64,000 nt of DNA, taken from contig JAQEDR010000003.1 in NCBI GenBank assembly GCA_027669155.1, forward strand, positions 61,747 to 125,746, written 5' to 3'. This DNA comes from Peptoniphilaceae bacterium AM52-5BH (GTDB lineage: Bacteria > Bacillota > Clostridia > Tissierellales > Peptoniphilaceae). Shown here in pieces: positions 1-8,083 of this stretch. The notes beneath the pieces were generated by a model. It was not told the DNA's origin, did not search any database, and worked only from the letters and a program-made list of their open reading frames with translations. The translations under genes and the position numbers were made by a program. Position 1 is the stretch's first letter; each line of letters opens with the position of its first letter.

Positions 1-2
1 TT

Positions 3-440
3 GAGAGAAATAGTAATTACGAGAATGTAAATAAAATTATCGATGGCATTGTGGGCGCTTTTGGATTATTTTTAGCTTTTAAAACTATAGAAGTAGGGAT
101 TTACGAGTATAAATATCTAAATATAAAAGATACATTAGTAAGCTTCATGATTCCAATTATCTATTCATTTCTATCTATTCCCTTATATTATATTATTAGA
201 TTATACGCAAGGTATGAGATAGTTTTTGTATCGTTACCATTTAGTCGAGTAATAAATTCAAAAGTAAAGAAAAGACGCTTCTATAAAATATTTAAGGTGT
301 GCCGTTTCTCGATTGAGAAGTTAGAATATTTTTATAAAAATTATGTTCCGTATATGTATATTAGTATGACAGAAGAGGATTTTGATGAATCTTTAAAGAA
401 CCTTGAACTTGACTTTGAGAAGAATCTGAATAATTTATAA
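3..440 (+). CDS. 3' part of a membrane protein of unknown function
   Basis: The reading frame is open from the left edge of the window, so the true start lies outside it; only the last ~145 residues are visible. A GTG at 51 could be read as a start but has no ribosome binding site and the frame continues upstream. Two hydrophobic segments (around VGAFGLFLAF and SFMIPIIYSFLSIPLYYII) suggest membrane helices, followed by a basic cytoplasmic stretch and an acidic C-terminus (DFDESLKNLELDFEKN). I do not recognise the family. It sits in an accessory region with a KilA-N gene and gene remnants downstream. Confidence 0.5.
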   Translation, partial: ERNSNYENVNKIIDGIVGAFGLFLAFKTIEVGIYEYKYLNIKDTLVSFMIPIIYSFLSIPLYYIIRLYARYEIVFVSLPFSRVINSKVKKRRFYKIFKVCRFSIEKLEYFYKNYVPYMYISMTEEDFDESLKNLELDFEKNLNNL

Positions 441-553
441 GATAATAGTAGGTGATATAAACCATTGCGAAGTATAATATCTTTAAACGTAGAATATTAA
501 TAGTTTGTATCTGCACGAATTTTATGATTATTTATTACTAGTAAGGAGATGAG

Positions 554-1387
554 ATGGTAGGAACTAAATTAAAATTACATGCCAAAGGTTATGAAATATC
601 GGTTATTGCTTATGAGGATCAAGAGGATTATATAAGTTTGACTGATATTGCCAAGCAAAAAAATCCAGACGCTCCTGCTGATATTATAAAAAATTGGCTT
701 CGTAGTAGAAGTACTATTGAATTTTTAGGGCTTTGGGAGTCTTTGAATAATGCTGATTTTAAACTGGTCGAATTCGACCAGTTTAAGTATGAGTCTGGTA
801 GCAATTCTTTTGTATTAAGTCCTAAAAAATGGATTGATTCAACGAATGCTATAGGTATTACTTCTAGGGCGGGGAGGTACGGGGGTACCTATGCCCATAG
901 AGATATTGCCTTTGAGTTTGCTTCTTGGATTTCTCCAGAGTTTAAATTATATATTATTAAAGATTATCAAAGGCTCAGAGAGGATGAGAGTTATAGGTTA
1001 TCTAAAGATTGGAATTTAAGAAGGCAGATTTCTAAGACTAATTATAGGATTCACACAGATTCTATAAAAGAGAATTTGATTAATAACAAGCTTAGTAAAA
1101 AACAGATTGGATTTACTTATGCAGATGAGGCGGATGTACTTAATGTAGCGCTTTTTGGGTTGACTGCCAAGGAATGGAGGAGTAGGAATCCTGATAAAGA
1201 TGGAAATATGAGAGATTATGCATCTATTGAGGAATTAATTGTTATGTCAAATCTAGAATCTATGAATGCTCAATTTATTTCTGAAAAATTACCGCAATCT
1301 GAAAGGCTCGAAAAATTAAATAAAATGGCAAGATTTCAATTGGAATCATTGCTTAATAATTCTTCTTTGAAGAAAATTGAATCTTAA
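554..1387 (+). CDS. KilA-N domain protein (phage-type DNA-binding)
   Basis: A 277-residue protein with an N-terminal KilA-N domain: the family pattern of a short beta-strand start, YISLTDIAK, a NWLRSRSTIEFLGLWE helix, then SPKKWIDSTNAIGITS, RAGRYGGTYAHRDIAFEFASWIS and LYIIKDYQRL is clear over roughly residues 20-145. The remaining half is a less conserved region seen in Firmicutes members. KilA-N proteins are usual in phages and mobile DNA and are presumed to bind DNA; the exact role is unknown. The start is fixed by AAGGAG at 543-548. The stretch encoding LVEFDQFK contains a 28-bp perfect palindrome (759-786). Neighbours are gene remnants, so this looks like a mobile-DNA survivor. Confidence 0.85.
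   Translation: MVGTKLKLHAKGYEISVIAYEDQEDYISLTDIAKQKNPDAPADIIKNWLRSRSTIEFLGLWESLNNADFKLVEFDQFKYESGSNSFVLSPKKWIDSTNAIGITSRAGRYGGTYAHRDIAFEFASWISPEFKLYIIKDYQRLREDESYRLSKDWNLRRQISKTNYRIHTDSIKENLINNKLSKKQIGFTYADEADVLNVALFGLTAKEWRSRNPDKDGNMRDYASIEELIVMSNLESMNAQFISEKLPQSERLEKLNKMARFQLESLLNNSSLKKIES
759..786. repeat. 28-bp perfect palindrome inside the KilA-N gene
   Basis: The left arm TTAAACTGGTCGAA is followed directly by its exact reverse complement, centred on GAATTC. It lies in coding sequence for the segment DFKLVEFDQFK. It could be an operator for the KilA-N protein itself or another regulator, or a recombination site. No function is established. Confidence 0.9.
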
Positions 1388-1627
1388 ATCAAGATGGTCT
1401 TAATCGTTAAAGGTTAGTTTATTTTATATGATTAAATAAGTTAAAGAGTTGAGACGGACATATATAATCCAGTTATACTTGTGTTATGGGTAGTTTTCAT
1501 AATCTACAAAAAATCTCAAGTTGAAAAAGCTTAATTATAAACAGCAATTAAGAATATTCCTAGTCGCTATCAAGGATTTGGCGATAAAAAATTGGAGAAA
1601 ATTGTCTGAACTCCAAAATCCGTAATA
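1388..1627. other. Gap with no recognisable gene
   Basis: AT-rich DNA between the KilA-N gene and the ATPase remnant. I see no open frame of note, no clear hairpin terminator and no promoter I would defend. It may be further decayed sequence of the same lost gene. Confidence 0.4.
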
Positions 1628-1987
1628 TGGATGGAGGAGGATTTATTAGAATGAGTTTAGGTTTTTCTCGAATGGGGAAGCTAAGAAAGATATTTTAAAG
1701 GATTTCATACATCAGCTTTTGTTATTTCATTTATGCTGGCTATGAATAAACTCTACGTAGGAGAAGATGATCAATTAGGAGCCTTATTGATTTACGCTCC
1801 AGTGCAAACTATGGATTATATAAACATGGAATCTCTTGTAGGATTATTAAGGAATGAATTTGGAAATAAACAGATAATTCTTTCAACTCATGAAATTGAA
1901 AAGGAAAATTATATTCTGTATAAATTCTTAAAATATGGAAAAATTGGTCAGTCGTTTAATGTTAAAGATGAGATTTATGGTTATTGA
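1628..1987 (+). pseudogene. Remnant of an SMC/SbcC-like ATPase
   Basis: Read across frames, this stretch gives pieces of the C-terminal half of an SMC-like ATPase: MDGGGFIRMSLGFS in one frame, FSNGEAKKDILKDF in a second, then SAFVISFMLAMNKLYVGEDD, IYAPVQTMDYINMESLV and LLRNEFGNKQIILSTHE in a third (longest open part 1733-1987, 84 residues). In the family the Walker B/D-loop reads IDDPVQTMDDIN; here the key acidic pair is IYAP, so the ATPase site is lost even apart from the frameshifts. No N-terminal half or Walker A is found upstream. I read it as a dead fragment of an intact mobile or defence-type ATPase gene. Confidence 0.6.
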
Positions 1988-2133
1988 AGTGGTTAGATAT
2001 CTTATTTACATAAATTATGATTTATATTATTAGTTAATTACATAATGTCGTGTAAGATCATCTAATTGCTGTAAGTTTTAGAGGTATATAGTTTAAAAAT
2101 TAATTTGCTTTAAGCATAATAATACTACAGAAA

Positions 2134-2255
2134 GTCGGTATAAAGACTATAAACTCATACCAAGGGGTCGGCATGGAGACTGAAAACCCATGTCTATTGC
2201 AGAGGAAACTGTGAAAAACCATTTAGGGAGTGATTTAGGTCGATCCCTATTTTTT
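2134..2255 (+). ncRNA. Candidate small RNA: three degenerate hairpin repeats plus terminator
   Basis: Two clear units begin with GTCGG: 2134-2166 and 2167-2195. The first folds GGTAT/ATACC (2137-2161), the second GGCATGG/CCATGTC (2170-2194). Their loops share AGACT..AAAC. A third, weaker unit carries AAACTGTGAAAAACC (2206-2220). The run ends in a hairpin TAGGGA/TCCCTA (2224-2249) followed by six Ts, a normal intrinsic terminator. Tandem RNA repeats, a terminator and then a short ORF resemble the layout of type III toxin-antitoxin RNAs (ToxI/AntiQ), but the link is inference. It could also be an attenuator or a relic of a mobile element. Confidence 0.35.
2224..2255 (+). terminator. Intrinsic terminator of the repeat RNA
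   Basis: TAGGGA at 2224-2229 pairs with TCCCTA at 2244-2249 and is followed by TTTTTT (2250-2255). Confidence 0.65.
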
Positions 2256-2260
2256 AAGTA

Positions 2261-2482
2261 GTGTATATGGTCAGATCTTTTAAATCTAGAGTAAGGGATA
2301 TCTTCACCACTTGTTTTAAAAAGTATGAAAATAATTTTGCTAATAAGTTGTATATCATATATACTAAAGAATTTATCTTTAATAAGTTTTATAGAATTTT
2401 GGCTAAGGAGGATAATTTACTACACTTAACAGGCTTAGTCACTAGTCTAAGACATCTAGTTTTTTTATTTTTACTTAAATAA
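2261..2482 (+). pseudogene. Truncated ORF, possibly from a PBECR-type nuclease
   Basis: A 73-residue open frame starting GTG (ATG at 2267) with no good ribosome binding site. It begins with a helical basic region and ends abruptly after KEDNLLHLTGLVTS. The segment NLLHLTGL resembles the conserved block of phage Barnase/EndoU/RelE-like (PBECR) nuclease families from memory; those proteins are much longer, so this would be an N-terminal fragment. It lies directly behind the repeat RNA and its terminator. Function unproven and probably lost. Confidence 0.3.
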
Positions 2483-2521
2483 AATTTTATAGTTGTGCAA
2501 GAACAATAAAATATTCGATAT

Positions 2522-2544
2522 AGACTCCTTAGCGAGTCTTTTTT
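2522..2544 (+). terminator. Intrinsic terminator
   Basis: AGACTC and GAGTCT form a six-base-pair stem around loop CTTAGC, followed by six Ts (2539-2544). It ends transcription of the accessory segment upstream. Confidence 0.8.
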
Positions 2545-2782
2545 GTTGTATCCACATATTTTCATCTTATTTTATAAAATTATATAAGTATTTCTAATTA
2601 ATAAATGCGGACATATGTCTTCTCAGAAACGGATGGGTAGCTCAACGAAATGGGTATTTTTCATATTTGTATGTTTTTAGATTTTTTAAACTTAATATTT
2701 GTAGTATTTACGGTATAATTGAAGTACATATCTGTGGTTATTTGGGTATTTTTAATTCCATATTTGTAGAAAAGAGGGATTT

Positions 2783-4114
2783 ATGATTTTTAAAAGAAAG
2801 ATATATGAGAAACTTATAGAATGGAAGAAGGAGTCTAGGGGATCTACAGCTTTATTGATTGAGGGCGCCAGGCGTATTGGAAAATCAACTGTGGCTGAAG
2901 AGTTTGCTAGGAACGAGTATAAGTCTTATATATTAATTGATTTTGCCTTTGCGCCTAAGCTTGTCCAGGAACTATTTGAGGATGTAAGTGACTTAAACTA
3001 TATTTTTATGCAGTTACAGTTGCAATATGCAGTTACTTTGCATGAGAGGGAGTCTCTGATAATTTTTGATGAGGTTCAGTTTAATCCATTGGCTAGGCAG
3101 GCAATTAAGAGGTTGGTTGCTGACGGGCGATATGATTATTTAGAGACTGGGTCTTTGATTTCTATTAAGAAGAATGTTAAAGATATTTTGATTCCAAGCG
3201 AAGAGAGAAGAATCGAAATGGTTCCAATGGATTTTGAGGAATTCCTATGGGCTAAGGGTGATTATAATACGGTGCCTCTATTGAAGTCAGCTTTTGATAA
3301 GAAGATGTCACTTGGAGATGATTTTAATAGGAAGATGATGCGTATTTTTAGGGAATATATGCTGGTAGGTGGTATGCCTCAGGCTATTTCTACTTATGTA
3401 GATACCAACAATTTGATGATGGTTGACCGCATAAAACGTGATATCATTGATTTGTATGAACAGGACTTTTATAAGATTGATAGAACCGGCAGGATATCTA
3501 ATATGTATGATTCTATTCCTGCAGAGCTTTCGAGAAATTCATCTAGGTATCAGGTTTCTAGTGTTCTAAAAAATGATAGGGCTAGCACTGTTATGGAAGA
3601 GCTTGCTGAACTTACGGCTTCTAAGACTGTTCTTAAGGCTAACCATGCCAACGATCCAAATATTGGTTTGGCGACAAATATTAATCCTGAAAAATTTAAG
3701 CTTTACCTAGCTGATACGGGACTTTTGATTACTTTGATGTTTAAAGATAAAGAATTTACGGAAAATATAGTTTACTCAAAGTTTTTATCTAATAAGCTCC
3801 ATAAAAATTTAGGTATGCTTTATGAAAATGTAGTTTGTCAAACTTTTGCTAGCCGAGCTTATAAGTTGTTTTATTATTCTTACCGAGATGAAAAAGCATC
3901 TAGTAGGTTTGAGATTGATTTTATATTAAATGATCTTTCTAAGATTAGTCCTGTTGAAGTAAAGTCCGGTAATTATAGGAAGCATAGGTCTTTGGATGAG
4001 TTTTGCATTAAGTATTCTGATAAAATAAAGCAAAAGTATGTAATTCATACAAAGGATTTTAAGTTTGAGAATGGGATTTATTATGTTCCAGTATATATGG
4101 CTCAGTTTTTATAG
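2783..4114 (+). CDS. AAA ATPase with DUF4143 and PD-(D/E)XK-like C-terminus
   Basis: A 443-residue protein of the COG1373 type. Walker A is GARRIGKST (residues 28-36), Walker B LIIFDEVQ (D96, E97), with the sensor-like TGSLIS further on. The middle (about 190-330) matches the winged-helix part before DUF4143, and the C-terminal DUF4143 domain ends in a nuclease-fold signature, FEIDFIL followed by SPVEVKSG, as in PD-(D/E)XK proteins. Such ATPases are widespread in anaerobes; their substrate is unknown and many sit in mobile or variable regions. A TATAAT at 2714-2719 fits a promoter of its own, and no gene partner is adjacent. Length is normal for the family. Confidence 0.85.
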   Translation: MIFKRKIYEKLIEWKKESRGSTALLIEGARRIGKSTVAEEFARNEYKSYILIDFAFAPKLVQELFEDVSDLNYIFMQLQLQYAVTLHERESLIIFDEVQFNPLARQAIKRLVADGRYDYLETGSLISIKKNVKDILIPSEERRIEMVPMDFEEFLWAKGDYNTVPLLKSAFDKKMSLGDDFNRKMMRIFREYMLVGGMPQAISTYVDTNNLMMVDRIKRDIIDLYEQDFYKIDRTGRISNMYDSIPAELSRNSSRYQVSSVLKNDRASTVMEELAELTASKTVLKANHANDPNIGLATNINPEKFKLYLADTGLLITLMFKDKEFTENIVYSKFLSNKLHKNLGMLYENVVCQTFASRAYKLFYYSYRDEKASSRFEIDFILNDLSKISPVEVKSGNYRKHRSLDEFCIKYSDKIKQKYVIHTKDFKFENGIYYVPVYMAQFL

Positions 4115-4236
4115 TAAAAGTGAGATTTTACAAAGAGCCTTTTAAAAGTATTTTTCAATTATTAAGTGTAGTAGTATCAAATCCTTTATGCCAGTTGTTT
4201 CGTGTGTAGATATAGATTTGTTTTTTCTAAATATTA

Positions 4237-5284
4237 GATCTCTCGACTACGCTCGAGATAAGGGGAAGAGGAAATTTGTTCGCCATGGCCAGACCAATTA
4301 GGGATAAGGGGGGCGTTTAAATTAATGTTATATAGAGCTAAATAGTCCCCTTGCTTCGACCTTTTGGAGAAGTCTCTTGGGTATGAGGATGTTTTCTTAG
4401 ATAAGTTTTTCTTTGCTATTAACAAGTCATCATAGACTGTAGACCTCTCGTCGCTTCCCCTTGGAAGCTCTGTCGAGGTGGTTTTTGGATTCAGAGAAAA
4501 ATCCTATAGCTCTGCATGTTTTCATTAGTTCGATTGATCACTTTGAAGATTACCTTAGAGGTAATAGATTTTGTAAAAGGTTGATGCTAGTTTATCAGTC
4601 TGATATTCATGCAGTGTAATGATGTTGCAGGTAGAAATATGAATGAGATGTCTCCACTTCGGTCGACATAAGGGAAATTGGGAGACTTTGTACACTGTGG
4701 CTGGACCCATTATATATAAGGGAATGTGAAGCTTAGCATTTGAGATCTCTCGACTACGCTCGAGATAAGGGGAAGAGGAAATTTGTTCATTGTGGCCATA
4801 ACCGTTAGAGATAAGGGATGCGCTCGTCTTACTTTTGTGTAAAATATAGCATTTCCCTTGCTTCGATCGAAGTAGAGAAGCCTCGGGTATTGGTTTGGTT
4901 ACTTAGATAAGTTTTTCTTTGGAATTTACATGTCATCATAAACTGTAGACCTCTCACATTCGTTCGAGGTGGTTTGTGGGTTCGGCTTTGTTTTGTTTAC
5001 TGAGACAATTCCATTAGAGGTGGTAGATTAATGAGATGTCTCCACTTCGGTCGACATAAGGGAAATTGGGGAACTTTGTACTCTGTGGCTGGACTCATTA
5101 TATATAAGGGAATGTGAAGCTTAGCATTTGAGATCTCTCGACTACGCTCGAGATAAGGGGAAGAGGGGATTTGTTCATTGTGGCCATAACCGTTAGAGAT
5201 AAGGGATGTGCTCGTCTTACTTTTGTGTTGAATATAGCATTTCCCTTACTTCGATCTTTTGGAGATTTGCTTAGATAAGTTTCC
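4237..5284. repeat. Block of three REP-like repeat units
   Basis: Three related units fill the gap between the DUF4143 gene and asnA. Each contains the hairpin TCTCGActacgcTCGAGA (4241-4258, 4748-4765, 5136-5153) followed by ATAAGGGGAAGAGG. The last two are near-identical over about 250 bases with a period of 388 (4644 onward and 5032 onward), both opening with TGAGATGTCTCCACTTCGG. The first is more diverged from 4282 on. Open frames here are short and cross repeat boundaries, so I call no genes. The same hairpin recurs at about 25480, 39750, 47815 and 47970. Confidence 0.85.
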
Positions 5285-5330
5285 TTTGTTAGACTTATAT
5301 ATTTTTTAGTATCTTAAATGTTCTTAATAG

Positions 5331-5373
5331 AAAAAGCAGACCAAGGCTTATCCCCTTAGGTCCGCTTATTTTT
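5331..5373 (-). terminator. Terminator of asnA
   Basis: On the minus strand a long stem (AGCGGACCTAAGG against CCTTGGTCTGCT) is followed by TTTTT. On the plus strand it is also followed by a T-run (5367 on), so it may act in both directions. Confidence 0.8.
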
Positions 5374-5374
5374 T

Positions 5375-6385
5375 CTACAATAGTTTGATTCCCTTGTTGG
5401 CTAGGGCTTTTCTTTGTTCGTCTGGCCAGTAGGATACTTGGACTTCTCCTATGTGGGCTTTTTGGAGGAAGAACATACATAGTCTTGATTGGCCGATTCC
5501 GCCTCCTATGGTTTGTGGGAGTTTGCCGTCTATTAGCATCATGTGGTAGTCGAATTTGAGTCTGTCTAGGTTGTCGGTTTGTTTTAGTTGTTCGTTTAGT
5601 CTTTCTGGGTTGACTCTGATGCCCATGGATGATAGTTCTAGGACGTCGTCTAGGACTGGGTTATATACAAGGATATCTCCGTTTAGTTCCCAATCGTCGT
5701 AGTCAGGGGCACGGAGGTCGTGTTTTTCCCCGTTTGAGAGGACTTTTCCGATTTGCATTAGGAAAACGGATCCGTATTCTTTGACTGCTAGTCTTTCTCT
5801 TTCCTTATCGTTTTTGTCTGGGTATTTTTGGAGGAGCTCTTCGCTGGTCATAAATCTAATTTGATCTTTTAAGAGCTTTTGTCTAGTTGGAATGAGGGTA
5901 CAGAGGTATTCATCTAGGGATTTCATGGTCCTGTAGATTGTCTCAACTATTTGTTTGAGATAATCAACGTTTCTGTCTTCTTCATCCATGATTAGCTCCC
6001 AGTCCCATTGGTCTACGTAGAAGGAGTGGGTGTTGTCTGGTTCTTCGCAGCGTCTTATGGCATTCATGTCAGTGTAAAGACCCTCGTGGGTTTTGAAGTT
6101 GTATTCTTCTAGGGCGTATCTCTTCCATTTAGCGAGAGAGTGGACGATTTCCATCTCTGCGTTGTGGGCTTCTGGAAGGTCGAAGGTTACAGGTTTTTCT
6201 ACTCCGTTTAGGTTATCGTTTAGTCCTGATGTTTCTGAAACGAATAGGGGAGCAGATACACGCTTTAGATTTAGGTTATTGGCAAGGTTGATTTGGAAAT
6301 AGTCTTTGATTTCCTTGATCAACAGTTGGGTTCTATATAGATCTTCATTGCTTTTATAATTTTCTGGTATAACTAACTTACTCAT
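5375..6385 (-). CDS. asnA: Aspartate--ammonia ligase (asparagine synthetase A)
   Basis: A 336-residue AsnA, the ammonia-dependent enzyme that makes asparagine from aspartate and ATP in the cytoplasm. The class II aminoacyl-tRNA-synthetase-like fold is recognisable from SAPLFVSETSGLNDNLNG near the N-terminus, the KRYAL...GLYTDMNAIRR block, DQWDWE, and the C-terminal GGGIGQSRLCMFFL motif 3. Length equals that of known AsnA. The start ATG (6385) has an AAAGGAG site a few bases upstream. It is monocistronic, with its own terminator overlapping the gene end, and faces away from the mod operon. Ammonia dependence fits an ammonia-rich life style with purine degradation nearby, but that is inference. 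Confidence 0.97.
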   Translation of the reverse strand: MSKLVIPENYKSNEDLYRTQLLIKEIKDYFQINLANNLNLKRVSAPLFVSETSGLNDNLNGVEKPVTFDLPEAHNAEMEIVHSLAKWKRYALEEYNFKTHEGLYTDMNAIRRCEEPDNTHSFYVDQWDWELIMDEEDRNVDYLKQIVETIYRTMKSLDEYLCTLIPTRQKLLKDQIRFMTSEELLQKYPDKNDKERERLAVKEYGSVFLMQIGKVLSNGEKHDLRAPDYDDWELNGDILVYNPVLDDVLELSSMGIRVNPERLNEQLKQTDNLDRLKFDYHMMLIDGKLPQTIGGGIGQSRLCMFFLQKAHIGEVQVSYWPDEQRKALANKGIKLL

Positions 6386-6466
6386 ATTAACTCCTTTTCA
6401 ATAAATATTAGTATACTCGACTTTTCCCCAAAAATAAATAGAAGAGTTCCTATTTGCTTATAAATG

Positions 6467-6504
6467 TGATATAATATGAGCGAGTAGTTAGCGTGAACTA
6501 TTCG
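6467..6504 (+). promoter_or_regulatory. Promoter of the mod-moa operon with an inverted repeat at the start site
   Basis: An extended -10 (TGATATAAT, TATAAT at 6470-6475) lies 54 bases before the modA start; no strong -35 is visible. Directly downstream an imperfect inverted repeat CGAGTAGTT-6-AACTATTCG (6481-6504) covers the likely start site, a fitting place for a molybdate- or purine-responsive repressor. It does not match the E. coli ModE box as I know it. Confidence 0.5.
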
Positions 6505-6528
6505 ATATTAAAACAGGAGAATACTATT

Positions 6529-7407
6529 ATGAAAAAAATTACAGGAATCTTTCTATCTATGCTTTTTGCGGTAACGCTTGCAGCTTGTGGAGCCAAGGCA
6601 CCTGCAGGAGAAGATGTAAAGGAAGAATCAAAGACAGAAGATGTGAAAGATGAAAAGATGACAGAAGAGAAGAAGGATGATAAAAAAAGTGCCAAAACTG
6701 ACCTCAATGTCTTTGCGGCAGCTTCGATGACTGAGTCCCTAGAAGAATTAAAGGCAGTTTTCGAAGAGGAAAATCCAGACCTTAATCTTGTATTTAACTT
6801 CGATTCATCAGGAACTCTTAAGACACAAATATCCGAGGGTGCAGATTGCGACGTGTTTATCTCTGCTGCTAAAAAGCAAATGGATGAGCTTGATCCAACT
6901 AGCGATACTAAAGACAGCGATATAACGATAGATCCTGATACAAGATTTGACCTTCTAGAAAATGAAGTGACTCTAGCTGTGAAAGAAGATTCTCGCAAGG
7001 ATATTAAATCTTTTGATGATATTAACACAGACAAGGTCGAGACAATTGCTCTCGGCAATTCCGATGTTCCAGTTGGCCAATATTCTGAATCACTACTTAA
7101 GAATATGGGAGTTTGGGATGACATTCAAGAGAAAATCACTTTCGGATCAAATGTTAAGGAAGTTACTTCTTGGGTAAGCGAAGGGGCTGTTGACTGTGGA
7201 ATAATTTATTCGACAGATGCGAAGGCCGCAGGTCTTAAGATAGTGGACACTGCAAATCCTGACATGCTTGACAAGAAAGTTATCTATCCAGCGGCTATCC
7301 TTGATAAGTCAGCCAAGAAGGAAGCAGGAGAGGAGTTCATGAGCTTTCTAAATAGCGATAAGGCGAGCGAAGTCTTTTCCCAATATGGTTTTAAGCCAGC
7401 AAATTAG
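6529..7407 (+). CDS. modA: Molybdate ABC transporter, substrate-binding lipoprotein
   Basis: A secreted lipoprotein that captures molybdate for ModBC. The signal peptide MKKITGIFLSMLFAV ends in the lipobox LAAC with lipid cysteine C20. A charged linker rich in E, K and D follows, then the ModA domain with NVFAAASMTESLEELKAVF, FNFDSSGTLKTQI and ADCDVFISA, all typical oxyanion-binding segments. I place the start at ATG 6529 behind AGGAG (6515-6519); the upstream GTG at 6493 would put 12 extra residues before the signal peptide. It opens an eight-gene operon whose next gene starts 7 bases after its stop. Confidence 0.95.
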   Translation: MKKITGIFLSMLFAVTLAACGAKAPAGEDVKEESKTEDVKDEKMTEEKKDDKKSAKTDLNVFAAASMTESLEELKAVFEEENPDLNLVFNFDSSGTLKTQISEGADCDVFISAAKKQMDELDPTSDTKDSDITIDPDTRFDLLENEVTLAVKEDSRKDIKSFDDINTDKVETIALGNSDVPVGQYSESLLKNMGVWDDIQEKITFGSNVKEVTSWVSEGAVDCGIIYSTDAKAAGLKIVDTANPDMLDKKVIYPAAILDKSAKKEAGEEFMSFLNSDKASEVFSQYGFKPAN

Positions 7408-7414
7408 GTTAGAT

Positions 7415-8083
7415 ATGAATCTATTTCCCTTATATAATTCAGTTAGAATTGCGATTGTTGCTTGCTTTTTTACATTTTTTATAGGGATATTTTTGGCATA
7501 TCAAATTAGAAAGCTAAATCCAACAATCAAGGGACTTTTAGATGTGGTATTGACATTACCCCTAGTTCTCCCTCCAACGGTTGTTGGATTTTTCTTACTT
7601 AAGACTCTTGGTCCTAATAATTACATAGGAGAGCTTTTCGCAAGCTGGGATATCAGCCTAGTTATGAGATGGTATTCGTCAATTTTTGCTACTATTATAG
7701 TGACTTTCCCCTTGATGTATAGGACCAGCAGGGGAGCTTTCGAGTCTTTTGATATGAATCTAAAATATGCCGCCCAGACTTTGGGCAAGTCCAACACATG
7801 GATATTTTGGAGGATAGTCCTTCCCTCTTGCAAGAAGGAAATTCTAGCAGGTCTTATCCTTTCCTTTGCTAGGGCTCTGGGAGAATATGGAGCGACCAGC
7901 ATGGTATCAGGATATATTCCCAACAAGACCGCCACGATTTCAACTACAGTCTACCAGTTATGGAGGATCGGCCAGGATAGCCTTGCCTACAAGTGGGTTC
8001 TCATCAATCTTGCCATTTCCTTTGTTGTCTTGTTATCCTTAAACCTTCTTGAAAGTAAGGAGAAAAAATATGCTAGTTTGTAA
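7415..8083 (+). CDS. modB: Molybdate ABC transporter permease
   Basis: A 222-residue inner-membrane permease with about five to six helices and the binding-protein-dependent transport signature around FDMNLKYAAQTLGKSNTWIF and ILSFARALGEYGATSMVSGY (the EAA loop that contacts ModC). LPLVLPPTVVGFFLL is a hallmark of ModB/CysT-type permeases. I choose ATG 7415 as start; the open frame extends back to 7385 but would overlap modA and add non-membrane residues. The ribosome binding site is weak, so translation is probably coupled to modA. Confidence 0.93.
   Translation: MNLFPLYNSVRIAIVACFFTFFIGIFLAYQIRKLNPTIKGLLDVVLTLPLVLPPTVVGFFLLKTLGPNNYIGELFASWDISLVMRWYSSIFATIIVTFPLMYRTSRGAFESFDMNLKYAAQTLGKSNTWIFWRIVLPSCKKEILAGLILSFARALGEYGATSMVSGYIPNKTATISTTVYQLWRIGQDSLAYKWVLINLAISFVVLLSLNLLESKEKKYASL

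Noticed and set aside
4237..5284. CRISPR array
   Set aside because: Period (388) and unit size are far too large, and there are no regular short repeats with unique spacers or cas genes.
4234..5480. Short open frames in the repeat block (61-63 codons)
   Set aside because: They are built of repeat sequence, cross repeat boundaries and have no coding character.
6498..7124. Long antisense open frame (208 codons) opposite modA
   Set aside because: It mirrors a strongly conserved ModA; serine-rich composition and lack of a ribosome binding site are typical of a shadow frame. Similar antisense frames at 19466-20086, 46252-46617, 49462-50112 and 61329-61796 were dropped for the same reason.
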